From Clostridium punense (GTDB taxonomy: Bacteria > Bacillota > Clostridia > Clostridiales > Clostridiaceae): a stretch of DNA of 64,000 nucleotides. The notes under the pieces are model-generated. The model was not told the DNA's origin, did no database searches, and saw only the letters and a list, made by a program, of their open reading frames with translations. The DNA lies in NCBI RefSeq assembly GCF_017874425.1, contig NZ_JAGGLL010000011.1, positions 1-64,000 of the forward strand, read 5' to 3'. Made by a program: the position numbers and the translations under genes. Shown here one piece after another: positions 17,785 to 28,500 of this stretch (positions within the stretch are counted from its first letter, which is position 1; each line of letters starts with the position of its first letter).

Positions 17785-20409
17785 ATGAGCACATATTCAT
17801 ACAGGCTTTTGAAAGATAATAAAAATGGAGAAGTTACAAGAAGAACTTATAAGGAAAGAGAACTAAGGGTAATGACTACCTTTCAGCTAAGGGAAATATG
17901 TAATAGGGAAAAAATTGTTAAAAGCATTATTAATCCTTTGGATAAAGAAGAATTAATAAGGCTTATTATGAGATATAGAGGAGAAGAAGAAAGTCTTTTT
18001 ATAAGGGAATATGCAGAAGGTGGAATAGATAGAGTTGAAAGTTTTCTAAAAAAGGTAGATAGGATAGAAGTTTTTGGGGAACCCCTACAATATCCAACCA
18101 AAATCACAGCTTATGAAGATGTGAATATGGAGATTTTTGATAATTACCTCTTGAGTAGTAATAAAGAATTAAAAGAAGGAAACTTGCTACTAGTAGACAG
18201 CAATTTTCACCTTTGTGGAATCTTTAATGTGATAAAAGATAACTTAGAAGGAAAAGAAAAGTTTTATATTACAAGAAGCTCTTCTATTCCTCTAAAGGAA
18301 ACTAAAAATAAGCACTATAACTTATTATACCTAGAGGAAAAGGATTCAGAAAATATTTATCACATTTACTATAATGAAGAAGATTTAATACCAAGTAATA
18401 TAAAGTTTCATTCTTTGCCCCTTCTACAGTTTGAAGTAAGGAAAATTGAAGATACCACTCTTCCCTTAGCCATTGATTTTGGAACCTCTAACACCACTGC
18501 TGGAATTTATTCAAGTAGTGAGGCAGCTTATGGGTTAATGGGTAGTATCAATGAAGCTTCAAAAGAAATTCAGTTTGTAAAGGTGGTGGACTCAACCCAA
18601 AAACAACTGGAAGTCACCCCTTTAATTCCAAGTGTGGTAGGAGTTAAAGCCGTAGAAAATGAAAAGGTGAAGTACTATTTTGGGTATGAAGCCATAAAAA
18701 TATCTCAAAAGTCCTATATAGATGATGGATTAACAGTTTTTTATGACATCAAAAGATGGATAAATGACTTTGAGAGAATGGAAATAATTACAGACAGCAC
18801 AGGGAAACGAGCATTTATTCAAAGAAAAGAAGTAATAAAAGCTTATTTAGAATATGTGATAAACCTGGCAAAGCAAAGATTTAAATACAACTTTAAATAT
18901 ATACACATCTCTGCCCCTGCAAAGCAAAAATACAAGTTTAACATGCTTTTTAAAGAAATACTAAAAGATTATGAAATTGAAAGTGAAAATACCCTAGAAG
19001 AAGGGGCAGCAGTGTTATTTAACACCATATCAGAACTTATTGAAAACAATAAGTATTCAGAGGGAGAAAGATATAAAGCTTTAATAATTGATTGTGGCGG
19101 TGGCACCACAGATTTATCCTCCTGTGAGTTTAGCATACACAACAATAGAGTATCCTATCAAATAAACATTGAAACTGCCTATGAAAATGGGGATACAGAC
19201 TTTGGAGGAAATAATCTTACTTATAAAATACTGCAATTTATAAAGGTTTTAATGGCAGAAAAACTTACAAAGGGCACCCTAGAAGCTAGGGCTTCTATCT
19301 TAGAAGGTTTTGATATAGATATATTCAGAGCAGTAGACGAAAATGGAGTTTTGCCTCTTTATCATAGGTTAAATGAAGAATACCTTAAGGCAGAAACAGT
19401 AATTCCAACAAGATTTAAAGAGTATGAAAACAGAAGCACGGAAGATTATTATAAGGTAAAAAGTAATTACTACCTACTCTTTGATATAGCTGAAAGGGTA
19501 AAAAAGGAGTTTTTTGATAATCCAAGTTTATTAAGGGTATTTTTAACCAGTGAGGACAGAAAATTATCAGAAGAAACCACTACCATTACCTATGATAAAT
19601 GGAAGCTGTATTCTTTGAAAAATAGTATTTTGGAAGTTCCTAAGGAAGGTCCAGAAATAAATTTAAGTGTTTTTGAAATTAATACCTTATTTAAAGCTGA
19701 TATATATAGCATCATAAAGAGGTTTTTAGAAAAATTAGATAGGGAAAGAAGACTCTTTGATTTTTCTATAATTAAGCTTACAGGACAGTCTTGTAAGGTA
19801 GAGATTTTTAAGGAAGCCTTAAAAGAATTTATTCCTGGAAGATTTATTCAAGCTAAAAGAAATAAGAAAAATACTAAGGGAGATTATGACTTAAAGCTTG
19901 CCTGCCTTAAAGGATCCTTGAAGTATTTGCAGGGGAAAAAGTTTGGTTACACTAAGGTTACTTTAAACACAAAAAAACCTACCTTACCTTATGTGATAAC
20001 TGCTTTTACCCATAGAGGAGAAGAAAAGGTATTAATCCATGGAACTGAAAGAGGAAGAAATAAGGGAACCATCTCTAGGTTTATGGAAAGGATAGTTTTA
20101 AAGCTATATCTTAAGGATAACAATGGACTCATTAGGCATGAGTATGATTATAACGTAAATATTGAGGACTTTAAACCTGTTACGGCAGAAGAAATACTAA
20201 GAAAGTATGGACATGCTATAAGTCAGCAGGAAACAGACACTATTGTCAACGATGAGGTTAAATTCTTCCTATGGTCAGTACAGGAGGAATGGGGTTTTTC
20301 ACTAGTACCAGTGTTAAGGCAGGAAGAAGGACTATTTATTGGAAAAGAGGGATTTTTCTCCTTTGAGAATGATCAATGGGAAAAGAACTTTTTCGACGGA
20401 TTAAAATAA
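17785..20409 (+). CDS. Hsp70-like ATPase with N-terminal extension
   Basis: An 874-residue protein. Residues 25-65 resemble a SAP-like helix-loop-helix (TTFQLREICNREKIV then LDKEELIRLIMRYRG). An actin/Hsp70 ATPase follows: phosphate-1 loop AIDFGTSNTTAG near 229, phosphate-2 LIIDCGGGTTDLSS near 432, and an adenosine-site-like IKLTGQSCKVEIF near 660. The C-terminal 150 residues replace the usual Hsp70 substrate domain and lid. With the J-domain protein at 11577 it may fold, load or recycle apparatus parts, a role ClpV plays in T6SS. The neighbours on both sides run the same way with short gaps. Confidence 0.75.
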   Translation: MSTYSYRLLKDNKNGEVTRRTYKERELRVMTTFQLREICNREKIVKSIINPLDKEELIRLIMRYRGEEESLFIREYAEGGIDRVESFLKKVDRIEVFGEPLQYPTKITAYEDVNMEIFDNYLLSSNKELKEGNLLLVDSNFHLCGIFNVIKDNLEGKEKFYITRSSSIPLKETKNKHYNLLYLEEKDSENIYHIYYNEEDLIPSNIKFHSLPLLQFEVRKIEDTTLPLAIDFGTSNTTAGIYSSSEAAYGLMGSINEASKEIQFVKVVDSTQKQLEVTPLIPSVVGVKAVENEKVKYYFGYEAIKISQKSYIDDGLTVFYDIKRWINDFERMEIITDSTGKRAFIQRKEVIKAYLEYVINLAKQRFKYNFKYIHISAPAKQKYKFNMLFKEILKDYEIESENTLEEGAAVLFNTISELIENNKYSEGERYKALIIDCGGGTTDLSSCEFSIHNNRVSYQINIETAYENGDTDFGGNNLTYKILQFIKVLMAEKLTKGTLEARASILEGFDIDIFRAVDENGVLPLYHRLNEEYLKAETVIPTRFKEYENRSTEDYYKVKSNYYLLFDIAERVKKEFFDNPSLLRVFLTSEDRKLSEETTTITYDKWKLYSLKNSILEVPKEGPEINLSVFEINTLFKADIYSIIKRFLEKLDRERRLFDFSIIKLTGQSCKVEIFKEALKEFIPGRFIQAKRNKKNTKGDYDLKLACLKGSLKYLQGKKFGYTKVTLNTKKPTLPYVITAFTHRGEEKVLIHGTERGRNKGTISRFMERIVLKLYLKDNNGLIRHEYDYNVNIEDFKPVTAEEILRKYGHAISQQETDTIVNDEVKFFLWSVQEEWGFSLVPVLRQEEGLFIGKEGFFSFENDQWEKNFFDGLK

Positions 20410-20514
20410 GGCAGCTGAAAATAAATAACAAGTGAAAGCTAGGAAGGATATTTCCAGTTACACAAGGATACTGATTTGTTTTTCAACATGCCTAAAGGGG
20501 AAGGAGGAGATAAG

Positions 20515-21294
20515 TTGTTTTTAAATACTTATCCATTATTTAACCATGGTAGAATACTAAAACTTGAGATGCTAGAACAACTTAGAGATTTCCCAAGGGA
20601 TTTATTCAATATATACAGCCTTCAGTATTCCAATGGAGTAATAAGTGGCTGTGATATAGGGGTGAAAGGGGAGTATATAGTTGTTACTAAAGGCATAATT
20701 AAGTATGAAAATGTGCTTTATGTATTAAAAGAAGACTATATGATTCCCTACAGATACACAAACAGTCTAGCCTTACTAAAATTAAGGTTTCTAGGAGAAA
20801 CCAAAAACAGTGATTTTATAAGGTATACTACTGAAATATTTATTGATGATAATTTAGACCTTAATGAGGATGAAATGGAACTTTGCAGATTTAAAGTAAA
20901 AGAAGGTGCCATATTAAGGATAGACTATGTAGACTTTGAGGACATGTCAACAGAATATGACACTGTTAACCTCATTAACTGTCCCTATGCTGGAAGTGGA
21001 AAAAGCACCTTATCCCCCCGCATATTAAAAGCCTTTGCTAAAGAAGCTTTTAAGTATGAATTAAGTAATAGCTTAGATATAAGTTTTTCTATGATGTGTC
21101 TGCAAGAGGGACGTGCTATTGAAAGGGATTTAATAACAAGCTACATTTCCTCAAGACTAAAAATTAGTAATAGGGATTATTCAAATAGTGAGATTTATGA
21201 GTACTTAGTAAGAATTTTAAATCACATTAAACAGGGGAGAGAAACATTTGGAGGCTATGGAAGTATTGAGTATAAGAGAATATTAGTGGATTAG
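20515..21294 (+). CDS. Unrecognised cluster protein, 259 aa
   Basis: I do not recognise a named family. A TTG at 20476 is in frame, but a GGAGGAGA site at 20503-20510 points to TTG at 20515 as the start, giving MFLNTYPLFNHGRILK. The N-terminal half is beta-rich (NGVISGCDIGVKGEYIVV, GIIKYENVLYVLKEDY) and the C-terminal half is helical. The DGxxxGCDIxVxG-like turn and the following strands recall tail-fibre or baseplate attachment modules. It has no membrane segment. I judge it a structural baseplate-associated protein, from context only. Confidence 0.4.
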   Translation: MFLNTYPLFNHGRILKLEMLEQLRDFPRDLFNIYSLQYSNGVISGCDIGVKGEYIVVTKGIIKYENVLYVLKEDYMIPYRYTNSLALLKLRFLGETKNSDFIRYTTEIFIDDNLDLNEDEMELCRFKVKEGAILRIDYVDFEDMSTEYDTVNLINCPYAGSGKSTLSPRILKAFAKEAFKYELSNSLDISFSMMCLQEGRAIERDLITSYISSRLKISNRDYSNSEIYEYLVRILNHIKQGRETFGGYGSIEYKRILVD

Positions 21295-21398
21295 ATGGGA
21301 TTTATGAGAGGGTAGATAAAGATAAGACATTTGCAGAAGAGTAGACTTAATATGATTCTTGCAGGTGTCTTAATTAATAATATGAGGAGTGACGGAAT

Positions 21399-22010
21399 AT
21401 GTCTATAGATGAGAAAATTGCCCAACTGGAAATGGCAAAAAAGGTACTAGAAAAAGAAAAAAGAGAGGCAGCATTAAAAAAAGAAGACCTTACAGATGGG
21501 GAACATCAGTTAGAAGAGCAAAGGCAAATTAAAGAAGCCATAGAAAATGGATACTTAGAAATGTACGGGAAAAAACTCAAATTTTCAAGAAGAAAATTAC
21601 TTGGAGAAAATATTGAAATGCCTGTAATAGAAGACTATTTCAAGTTAATAGCTGATACTGAAGAAAACTTTATCCAGAGCCAGGAAGAAGAAGGAGTTTC
21701 AGTTATGATTAATGCTTTGCCTTCAGATGGTCCAATGAATTCTAAAGATTTTAAAAAGGGAATGGAAGATAATTTTAAAACTATGGGTCTTTATGTTGAG
21801 TGGGTAAGGGAAGATGAGGTGAAGTTAAAAAATAATAGTATAAAATACTTTACATTTACAACACCTACAGCCTTAGGCACTGTTTATAATATGATTTTCT
21901 TCTATAAGAAGAAAAATAAAATTATTGTAGGAAACTTTAATTTCCCCAATAAGGATATTTCCATATGGGAGAAAATATTCACCGGAATGATAGAACTTAT
22001 AAGTATATAA
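21399..22010 (+). CDS. DUF1795/DcrB-like protein, possible effector chaperone
   Basis: A 203-residue protein. Residues 1-60 are a charged coiled-coil-like helix; residues 65-203 resemble the DcrB/DUF1795 fold, with VSVMINALPSDGPMNS, a helix FKKGMEDNFKTMGLY, a FTFTTPTALGTVYNM strand and a closing ISIWEKIFTGMIELI. DUF1795 proteins include the Eag chaperones that shield the hydrophobic helices of Rhs and VgrG-type T6SS effectors. Two such effectors are encoded downstream, so a chaperone role is attractive but unproven. It sits directly before the spike gene, with 17 bp between. Confidence 0.45.
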   Translation: MSIDEKIAQLEMAKKVLEKEKREAALKKEDLTDGEHQLEEQRQIKEAIENGYLEMYGKKLKFSRRKLLGENIEMPVIEDYFKLIADTEENFIQSQEEEGVSVMINALPSDGPMNSKDFKKGMEDNFKTMGLYVEWVREDEVKLKNNSIKYFTFTTPTALGTVYNMIFFYKKKNKIIVGNFNFPNKDISIWEKIFTGMIELISI

Positions 22011-22027
22011 ATTTAAGGAGGGATTGT

Positions 22028-23455
22028 ATGTCTATGAATGTTATAGCTTACGACAATCTTAGAATAAGCACTTTTGATCTTGAATATCTAAAAGAGTTAA
22101 AAATAACTAATGAAATTAATAACCATGCAACTTTGGAGTTAATAGGAATATTACCATCAGATAAAGGAGAAGAAGACTTATATTCTACGGAAGAGGAAAC
22201 TCCAATAGATGTATATTATATTGACAATGGAGAGAAAAAATCAATTTTTAATGGGGTAATTTCTAAGGTTAAAGTCACAGTAACTAAAGAAGTATATTAC
22301 CTTTATGTTAAAGCATATAGCAACACTTATTTAATGGATATTACAAAAAGAAGCGGTTCTTTCCAAAATATCAAGATGAGCTCCCATGAGCTCATCAATA
22401 AAGTCATGTCTAGGTATAGTAAATCAGATGTAATAATAAACATTCCCAATAAGCCTATAGGAGAATTAGTTGTACAGTACAATGAGACAGATTGGGAATT
22501 TTTAAAAAGGTTTGTATCAAGATATAATGCTGGAATACTTCCGGAAATTCATGTTCCTAATACTAAATGTTACATTGGGGCAGAAAAGAACTCCAAGGAA
22601 GAGAAGGTTGATGTTCAAAGTTATACAGTTTATAAACAGTTAGATGTATTTAACCTTATGAAGAAAAACTATCTTAGTGATGCAGTGGAATCAGATTATG
22701 TAATTTATGAAATACAAACTCCAAACATTTTGAAGTTAGGAAGTAGAGTTAACTTTAAAAATTCAGTTTTTTATGTTGGAGCTTGCAATGAGGAATTAAT
22801 TAATGGGGTTCTTTGCAACACCTATAAAGCTCAAAAACTAAATGGATTAAGACAGAAGCAGCTTTTCAATATGGAAATCGTTGGAGCATCTCTTGATGGC
22901 CAAGTTATAGATGTAAAAAGAGATAAATTAAAAATAAAACTAGACATAGATGAGAATCAGAGCAAAGAAAGCGCTTACTGGTTCCCTTACTCTACCATGT
23001 CTGCTTCCCCTGATGGTAGTGGATGGTATTGTATGCCAGAAATAAATGACACCGTTAGGGTTTATTTACCTACTAAAAATGAGAAGGAAGCCTTTGCTAT
23101 AAGCTCAGTAAGTAATTACGATGGGGCAGGGGGAAGCGATAGGATGGAAGACCCTAGTAATAAGTATATTAGAACAAAAGATGATAAAGAAATGAGGTTT
23201 ACTCCTCAGGGAATTGAGATAAATTCTAATAGTGGTCAAGCTGTTGTTAAGTTAAATGAAGATGGATCTATAAGCATCATTGGGAGAAATACTGTGAACA
23301 TCACAGCGCAAGAAACAATAAATATAAGAGCAGAAAAAACTCTTACTGTTACAGCAAAGGAAAGTGTAGCCTTAAGTTGTGATAAAGGGGGAAGCATCAC
23401 CTTAGCTGAGTCAGGAGACATTTTACTAAAAGGAACTGAGGTTAAAAACAATTAA
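22028..23455 (+). CDS. VgrG-like spike protein
   Basis: A 475-residue spike subunit. Residues 1-280 match the gp27-like base (GELVVQYNETDWEFLKR near 155), then a gp5-like OB domain (VIDVKRDKLKIKLDID, WYCMPEINDTVRVYLP), and a beta-helix tail of short repeats (residues 390-475). The ATG at 22028 is chosen because AAGGAGGG lies just before it; a longer frame from 21965 lies inside the previous gene. No toxin domain is attached. It would cap the tube and carry the DUF4280 tip. It heads a spike-adaptor-PAAR set repeated at 38357. Confidence 0.85.
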   Translation: MSMNVIAYDNLRISTFDLEYLKELKITNEINNHATLELIGILPSDKGEEDLYSTEEETPIDVYYIDNGEKKSIFNGVISKVKVTVTKEVYYLYVKAYSNTYLMDITKRSGSFQNIKMSSHELINKVMSRYSKSDVIINIPNKPIGELVVQYNETDWEFLKRFVSRYNAGILPEIHVPNTKCYIGAEKNSKEEKVDVQSYTVYKQLDVFNLMKKNYLSDAVESDYVIYEIQTPNILKLGSRVNFKNSVFYVGACNEELINGVLCNTYKAQKLNGLRQKQLFNMEIVGASLDGQVIDVKRDKLKIKLDIDENQSKESAYWFPYSTMSASPDGSGWYCMPEINDTVRVYLPTKNEKEAFAISSVSNYDGAGGSDRMEDPSNKYIRTKDDKEMRFTPQGIEINSNSGQAVVKLNEDGSISIIGRNTVNITAQETINIRAEKTLTVTAKESVALSCDKGGSITLAESGDILLKGTEVKNN

Positions 23456-23470
23456 AAGGAGGCTGTAATA

Positions 23471-24505
23471 ATGACAAGGGAAGAAGCACTCCTCCATTAT
23501 TATGATAATTATGTAAATGAAGCTTTGGAAAAGAATAAGGAAAAGTTTCTTAAGACTTTTGAGGAAAATAAGCTTTGGATAAAAGAAATAGTAATAAGCT
23601 CTACTAGAAAAATCAGTGAGGCAGTATCAGCAAAGCAATTAGATAGTTCTTATGATACCATGTATATTAATTTTTCCTTGCTTAGAACTAGCGTTATAAA
23701 CAAACAGTATAAAGTTTTAATTAGTGCTTACAACAGAAATTGGTATTTAGATGAAGACCCTACCCACATGACAATAAGTTTCTATCCAATATTAAGTGTT
23801 GTTGATGAGCTAAGGGAGTATTTAGAAGAAAAAAGAAAAATTTATGTTAACAAAATAGAAAACTTTCATATTAATGAAATAGTGTTAAAACAAGTATTTG
23901 AATACTTTACACACATGGAATTGTTTGTTACCACATTTCTTCAAGATTTAGATGATGAACGTTGGTTTCAGAGTTTAAATAAAACAGAAGAGTTTTTTAT
24001 TAGGTGGGGAGAATACAGAGATTTAACCCATATTGTTTATAAGTTTGATAAGAAAGAAAAAAATCAAAGTGATTTTGAAAAATTAATTATTCAACAGCAG
24101 GAGAATGATGAGGAATTGATATTTTCATCATGGCAGAATCTTAGTTTTGAGAATATTGGATGTTTTGAAAAAAATCTTATGTTTTCAAACTTTAAAAGAA
24201 GCACTTTAGAAAATTCTGAATTTATAGGGTCAACTCTTTTAGGGGTTAACTTCAAGGAAAGTAAACTTTTAAATTGTGATTTTTCAAGGAGTTTATTAGA
24301 CAATGCTAATTTTAATAATTCCACCCTTGAAAAAGTTACCTTTAAAAACTCAATATTAAAAAATGCTGATTTTACCTATGTAAATCTTAAAGAAGTGGAT
24401 TTTGAAGATTGTGATTTAACGGGAGCAAAGTTTTTAAAAAAGGATATACCCTTTATAGGCTTATCACCATGGCAACTTCAAACCATAATCATAGAGGAGG
24501 CGTAA
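23471..24505 (+). CDS. Spike-module protein with pentapeptide repeats
   Basis: A 344-residue protein. The N-terminal 215 residues form a helical domain that is conserved in the 204-residue protein at 39316. The C-terminal part (about 222-335) is a pentapeptide-repeat beta-helix with the A(D/N)LXX pattern (FKRSTLENSEF, FSRSLLDNANF, FKNSILKNADF). Pentapeptide solenoids act as rigid protein-binding or DNA-mimic rods. Between vgrG and the PAAR gene, it probably adapts cargo to the spike. It has a GGAGGC site and overlaps nothing. The next gene begins one base after its stop codon. Confidence 0.7.
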   Translation: MTREEALLHYYDNYVNEALEKNKEKFLKTFEENKLWIKEIVISSTRKISEAVSAKQLDSSYDTMYINFSLLRTSVINKQYKVLISAYNRNWYLDEDPTHMTISFYPILSVVDELREYLEEKRKIYVNKIENFHINEIVLKQVFEYFTHMELFVTTFLQDLDDERWFQSLNKTEEFFIRWGEYRDLTHIVYKFDKKEKNQSDFEKLIIQQQENDEELIFSSWQNLSFENIGCFEKNLMFSNFKRSTLENSEFIGSTLLGVNFKESKLLNCDFSRSLLDNANFNNSTLEKVTFKNSILKNADFTYVNLKEVDFEDCDLTGAKFLKKDIPFIGLSPWQLQTIIIEEA

Positions 24506-24506
24506 T

Positions 24507-25040
24507 ATGCAGTATTTTTCAATAGGCCAAGACAAACAAGTACAGAATTGCATTTCCTTTACTGATTTTAAAACTGATGAACATGCAATTTTATTAAAAG
24601 AAGATGCAGATACCTTCAATGATATAACCACAATTTTTGTAGAAGGACAAGGTGACAGTTTATACCCAGACTTCATTGAAAGTCCAGTCTTTCTAGTATC
24701 TGATGAACTTAAAAAAGTATTAGCAATGTATGATGATACCTTAATATTTAAAACAGTAATTTTGTCAAACTTAAAGGAGCAAAGCCAAAAGATATATTGG
24801 CTATTGCTAACAGACATTTTAGACGCTTTAAGTGAGAAAACAGAGTTCTATAAAAATGGGTGGGAAAAGCATATTGTTATAGATCATAAAAAAGTTCAAG
24901 GATATAAGGTGTTTCAAATTAAGGGGTTAAAGAAAAGTCGGTTGTTTATACATTTGGATGTGGCAGAAAGCATGCTGAGAAGAAACTTCAAATGTATAGA
25001 GTATAGGGAAATTGAAACTGAGATAGATGAGGTGATTTAG
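24507..25040 (+). CDS. Conserved spike-module accessory protein
   Basis: A 177-residue protein of no named family that I can confirm. A paralogue of similar length lies at 40028, in the same place relative to the adaptor and DUF4280 genes. Shared landmarks are FLVSDELKKVL, YDDTLIFKTVIL, KVQGYKVFQI and the end LDVAESMLRRNFKCIE. The pattern recalls DUF1629-like immunity or adaptor proteins (Imm11-type). It may be an adaptor or chaperone for loading the PAAR-like tip. Its stop directly abuts the start of the DUF4280 gene. Confidence 0.5.
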   Translation: MQYFSIGQDKQVQNCISFTDFKTDEHAILLKEDADTFNDITTIFVEGQGDSLYPDFIESPVFLVSDELKKVLAMYDDTLIFKTVILSNLKEQSQKIYWLLLTDILDALSEKTEFYKNGWEKHIVIDHKKVQGYKVFQIKGLKKSRLFIHLDVAESMLRRNFKCIEYREIETEIDEVI

Positions 25041-25544
25041 ATGGAAGAAGCAATGGTTGAAGGGGGCGGCACCCCCGCAGAAACCTACGTAGTTCACGGA
25101 GCACAAATATATTGCACTTGTGGATCACGATTAAGTAGGCTGGTAGTACCATTAAGCCATGGCACTTTTATACATGATATACCACAGCTTAGAATATCAG
25201 ATAGTGTTCCTATAAAAAATGTTCAAGTATTTGGGGTATGCAATAATCCTAATAACCCAGCTGTAAAAGCAGCAGCACAAAATATCGTAAATAATATTCA
25301 AAATAGAAAAAAGGGATTCATGGATAGGGTTTTAGACTTGTTTACTAAAAAGCCAAAACTTGAGGTAAATGATGACCTAGTAAAAAAATGTGTTGCTCTA
25401 TGCACTCCCATAATTACAATACAGTGGATTGGTGGAAAAGATGATGTGAAAATTGACGGAGAAAAAGCATTACTAAGTACCTGCAAACTATCTTGTATTT
25501 ATGGAGGGGAAATCCAAATTGCTTGTGATGGGCAAAGAAAGTAG
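25041..25544 (+). CDS. DUF4280 PAAR-like spike tip protein
   Basis: A 167-residue DUF4280 protein, recognised from VVHGAQIYCTCGSRLSRL, LPLSHGTFI-type HGxF strand, VFGVCNNPNNPA, VALCTPIITIQW and the end STCKLSCIYGGEIQIACDGQ. DUF4280 proteins are PAAR-like, forming the sharp metal-binding tip on VgrG in contractile systems of Firmicutes and others. Six or more cysteines and one histidine are available for metal. A 50-residue insertion (about 75-125) with RKKGFMDRVLDLFTKK is absent from the copy at 40569. The VgrG-Rhs effector follows 20 bp later. Confidence 0.85.
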   Translation: MEEAMVEGGGTPAETYVVHGAQIYCTCGSRLSRLVVPLSHGTFIHDIPQLRISDSVPIKNVQVFGVCNNPNNPAVKAAAQNIVNNIQNRKKGFMDRVLDLFTKKPKLEVNDDLVKKCVALCTPIITIQWIGGKDDVKIDGEKALLSTCKLSCIYGGEIQIACDGQRK

Positions 25545-25564
25545 TAAAGGGAAGGAGGGATCCT

Positions 25565-28500
25565 ATGCAATATAATTTTAAGGGTTTAAAAATTGAGCTA
25601 CCATACCAGCTAGAACATATAGAAGATGTAACTTTAATAGAGACATTAAATGATCATATCAGAGTTTCTATTAAGGCTTTACTTTTAGAAAATAAACAGG
25701 ATGAATATATAAATAGCAACACTGAAAATCATAATATTATAATTTACCAGTATGATGAGAAAAAAAATAAAGAGGAAGTTATATTTAAGGGGAATGTAAT
25801 TAACTTAAAGTTGAACCATTATGGAAATCTAAGTGAGGTAGATATTCAAGCTATTTCCTTTACTTATCAATGGGATATAGAAAAGAAGAGTAGATCTTTT
25901 CAAAACTTGGATTTAACCTATAAAACTTTAGTAGATAATGTACTAGCCTCATATGAAAAAAGCAGTTGGCTGGATTTTAGTACAAATGGAGAGGTTATAA
26001 GGGGATTAATCGTTCAATATGATGAAACGGACTGGGAATTCTTAAAAAGAATAGCTACTCATTTTAATACTGTGCTCGTGCCTGAGGGCACTGCGGCCTT
26101 TGGAAGAATTACTTTTGGTATACCAGAGCTATTAAAGTATAACACTTTAAATCAGGAAGATTATGAAGTAGTTAAAGATTTAGAGCTTCTTAAGAATAAT
26201 AATCTAGGTGAAACTCAGGATTCAATAAGTTGGAAAATAAGAGGGGCTGATAGGCTTCATTTAGGTGAAAATGTCATATGGCAAGGAATCTTATGTCAAG
26301 TTACAGAGGTTCTCCTAAAAACAGAGAAAGAAGAGCTAATTTTTACTTATACCGTTAAACCTAAGGATAGCATAAAACCTATACTAAAGTTTAATCCAAT
26401 ACTTAGTGGAATGAGTATCTCTGCAATAGTAAAGGAAGTAAAAGGTACCTCTATAAGAGTGCAATTATCCATAGATGATAAATATGATGATTCAGTAAAT
26501 AATAAGTTTTTCTCCTATGCAATAGAAAGTAATGAGTGGTATTGCATGCCTATAAAAGGAAGTAAGGTTAATATATACTTTCCAACAAGAGATGAAAAGG
26601 ATGCTATAGCTGTAAATGCTATAAGAACTATGAGTAATGGAAGTAAAACACAAGATCCTAGATGTAAGTCCTTTTCTAACGATTCAGGTTCTGAAATGAA
26701 AATGGATGGAGAAGCTATTAACTATTCCACAGGTGGAGTTAATATTAAGCTAGATGAACAGGGAAATGTAAGTATTAGTGGAGATAGTATTATTATTAAT
26801 GCAGCTGGGAAGCTTCAATTAGGAATAAAGGACGTAGCACCAGATGAAACTCCCTTTATACCAAATAATATAAGCTTATCTGCTAAGGAAGGAATATACT
26901 TAAGCAAAAGTCCTTTTGACGGAGTAGATGAAGCTTTAGCCATATCTGTAGCTGACAGGACAGATTTAATAGCTGCTAATATATTTTCAGATGGTTCTAC
27001 AAAAAATCCTCCAGCTGAAACCTTTGATGACTCAGAGTTAAGGGCACAGGATGCTAAGGATATGCAGGCAATTAACCAACAAGCTCAAGCTGAAGTAGAA
27101 GCAAAGCTTCAGGCTGGTAAAAGTAAGTTTGGCTTCGGTGCAATTGCCCTAGCCATAGGAGGAGCTGCCTTATTTGCAGCAGCAACTGTATTAACAGGGG
27201 GAGCTGCTATAGCCATAGCAGTGGCCGCAGGAACTACAGCTATGGCAGTAGGTGCTAGTGAAATGGCTGAGGGGGCTTCAGACTATACAAAAGCACAAAG
27301 TGGAGATATGTCAAAATCCTATAATTTCATGAGAGATACGGTATGTGGAGGAAATGAAACACTTTATAACATTATAAAGTATGGTTCAGTTTGCATATCA
27401 GCAGGGGTAGTATTAGTCGCCTTTGGGGCCCCAGGGGCTCTTACTAAAGCTATAGGAGACGGCGGATTTAGAACCGCCTTTAACTTGGTAGGAGACCTTC
27501 TTGATGATGGAAAAATAAATAAGGGCTTAGAATATTATGTTAAAGACGTTACTCTTTCTTTAGCAACAGCAGGACTTACAGTAAAGGCCACAAAAGTAAT
27601 AAAAGCAAATGAAAGCATGAGTTGCAAACAAAAGTTATTTGCAAATACAGGATTAGATACTCTTACAGATACTGTATATCAGTTTGGATGTGGAGAAGAT
27701 ATAACACCAATCAAGAACTTTGCAAGCTCATTTTTAAGTAATTTTATTTTCTCTGGTGACCCAATAAATGTTGCTACTGGAAGCCTTTATATACCATCAG
27801 TGGATTTAGTATTGGCAGATTTGCATGGAGATTGGAAGCTGGAGAGGCAGTATAATTCGGGTCTAGAAAGAGTAGGAGTATTTGGTAAGGCATGGACTTT
27901 CTCCTATGAAAGCAAGCTTCAAAGAAAAGAAGAAAACACAATCTCAATGCTTTGTACAGATGGACATTTAGAAACCTTTAACCTAGAAGATAATCTTTGG
28001 AAAAGTGAGAAGGGTAATAGTTTAAGATACAGATTAAGAGAAGATAAGATAAAAAATCAGTGGTGTTGTGAGGATTCTGTAGATAGATTAACCTATATTT
28101 ACAATTCCATGGGACAACTAATTAGTGTGGTGGATAAAAATAATAATAAGATTGCCATAGATTATGAAGGAGAAAATATTAATACTCTTACAACATTTTC
28201 AGGACATGTACTTAGGTTCACTTATGAGGATAATAAGATAATACAAGTTGAAGATGTTTTAGGAAGAAAAATACAATATAGATACCATGGAGAATGTTTA
28301 ACTCATGTATGTCATGTGGACCACGGTATTACAACCTATACCTACAATGAGGAAGGTTATATAAGTGCTATAAAAGATCAAAATGGAAACACCTATACTA
28401 AAAACTATTTTGATGAAAAGGGTAGGGTAATAAAACAAAGGTATCCTGATAATAGTGAATGTATAGTAGAATATGAGGATGAAAATAGAAAAAGCTCCTT

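Noticed and set aside
21965-22027. Upstream start for the vgrG gene
   Set aside because: It lies inside the preceding gene, while AAGGAGGG sits right before the ATG at 22028.
8125-25544. A canonical proteobacterial T6SS
   Set aside because: No ClpV, TssJ, TssL or TssM relatives are visible and the sheath candidate is a single large protein.
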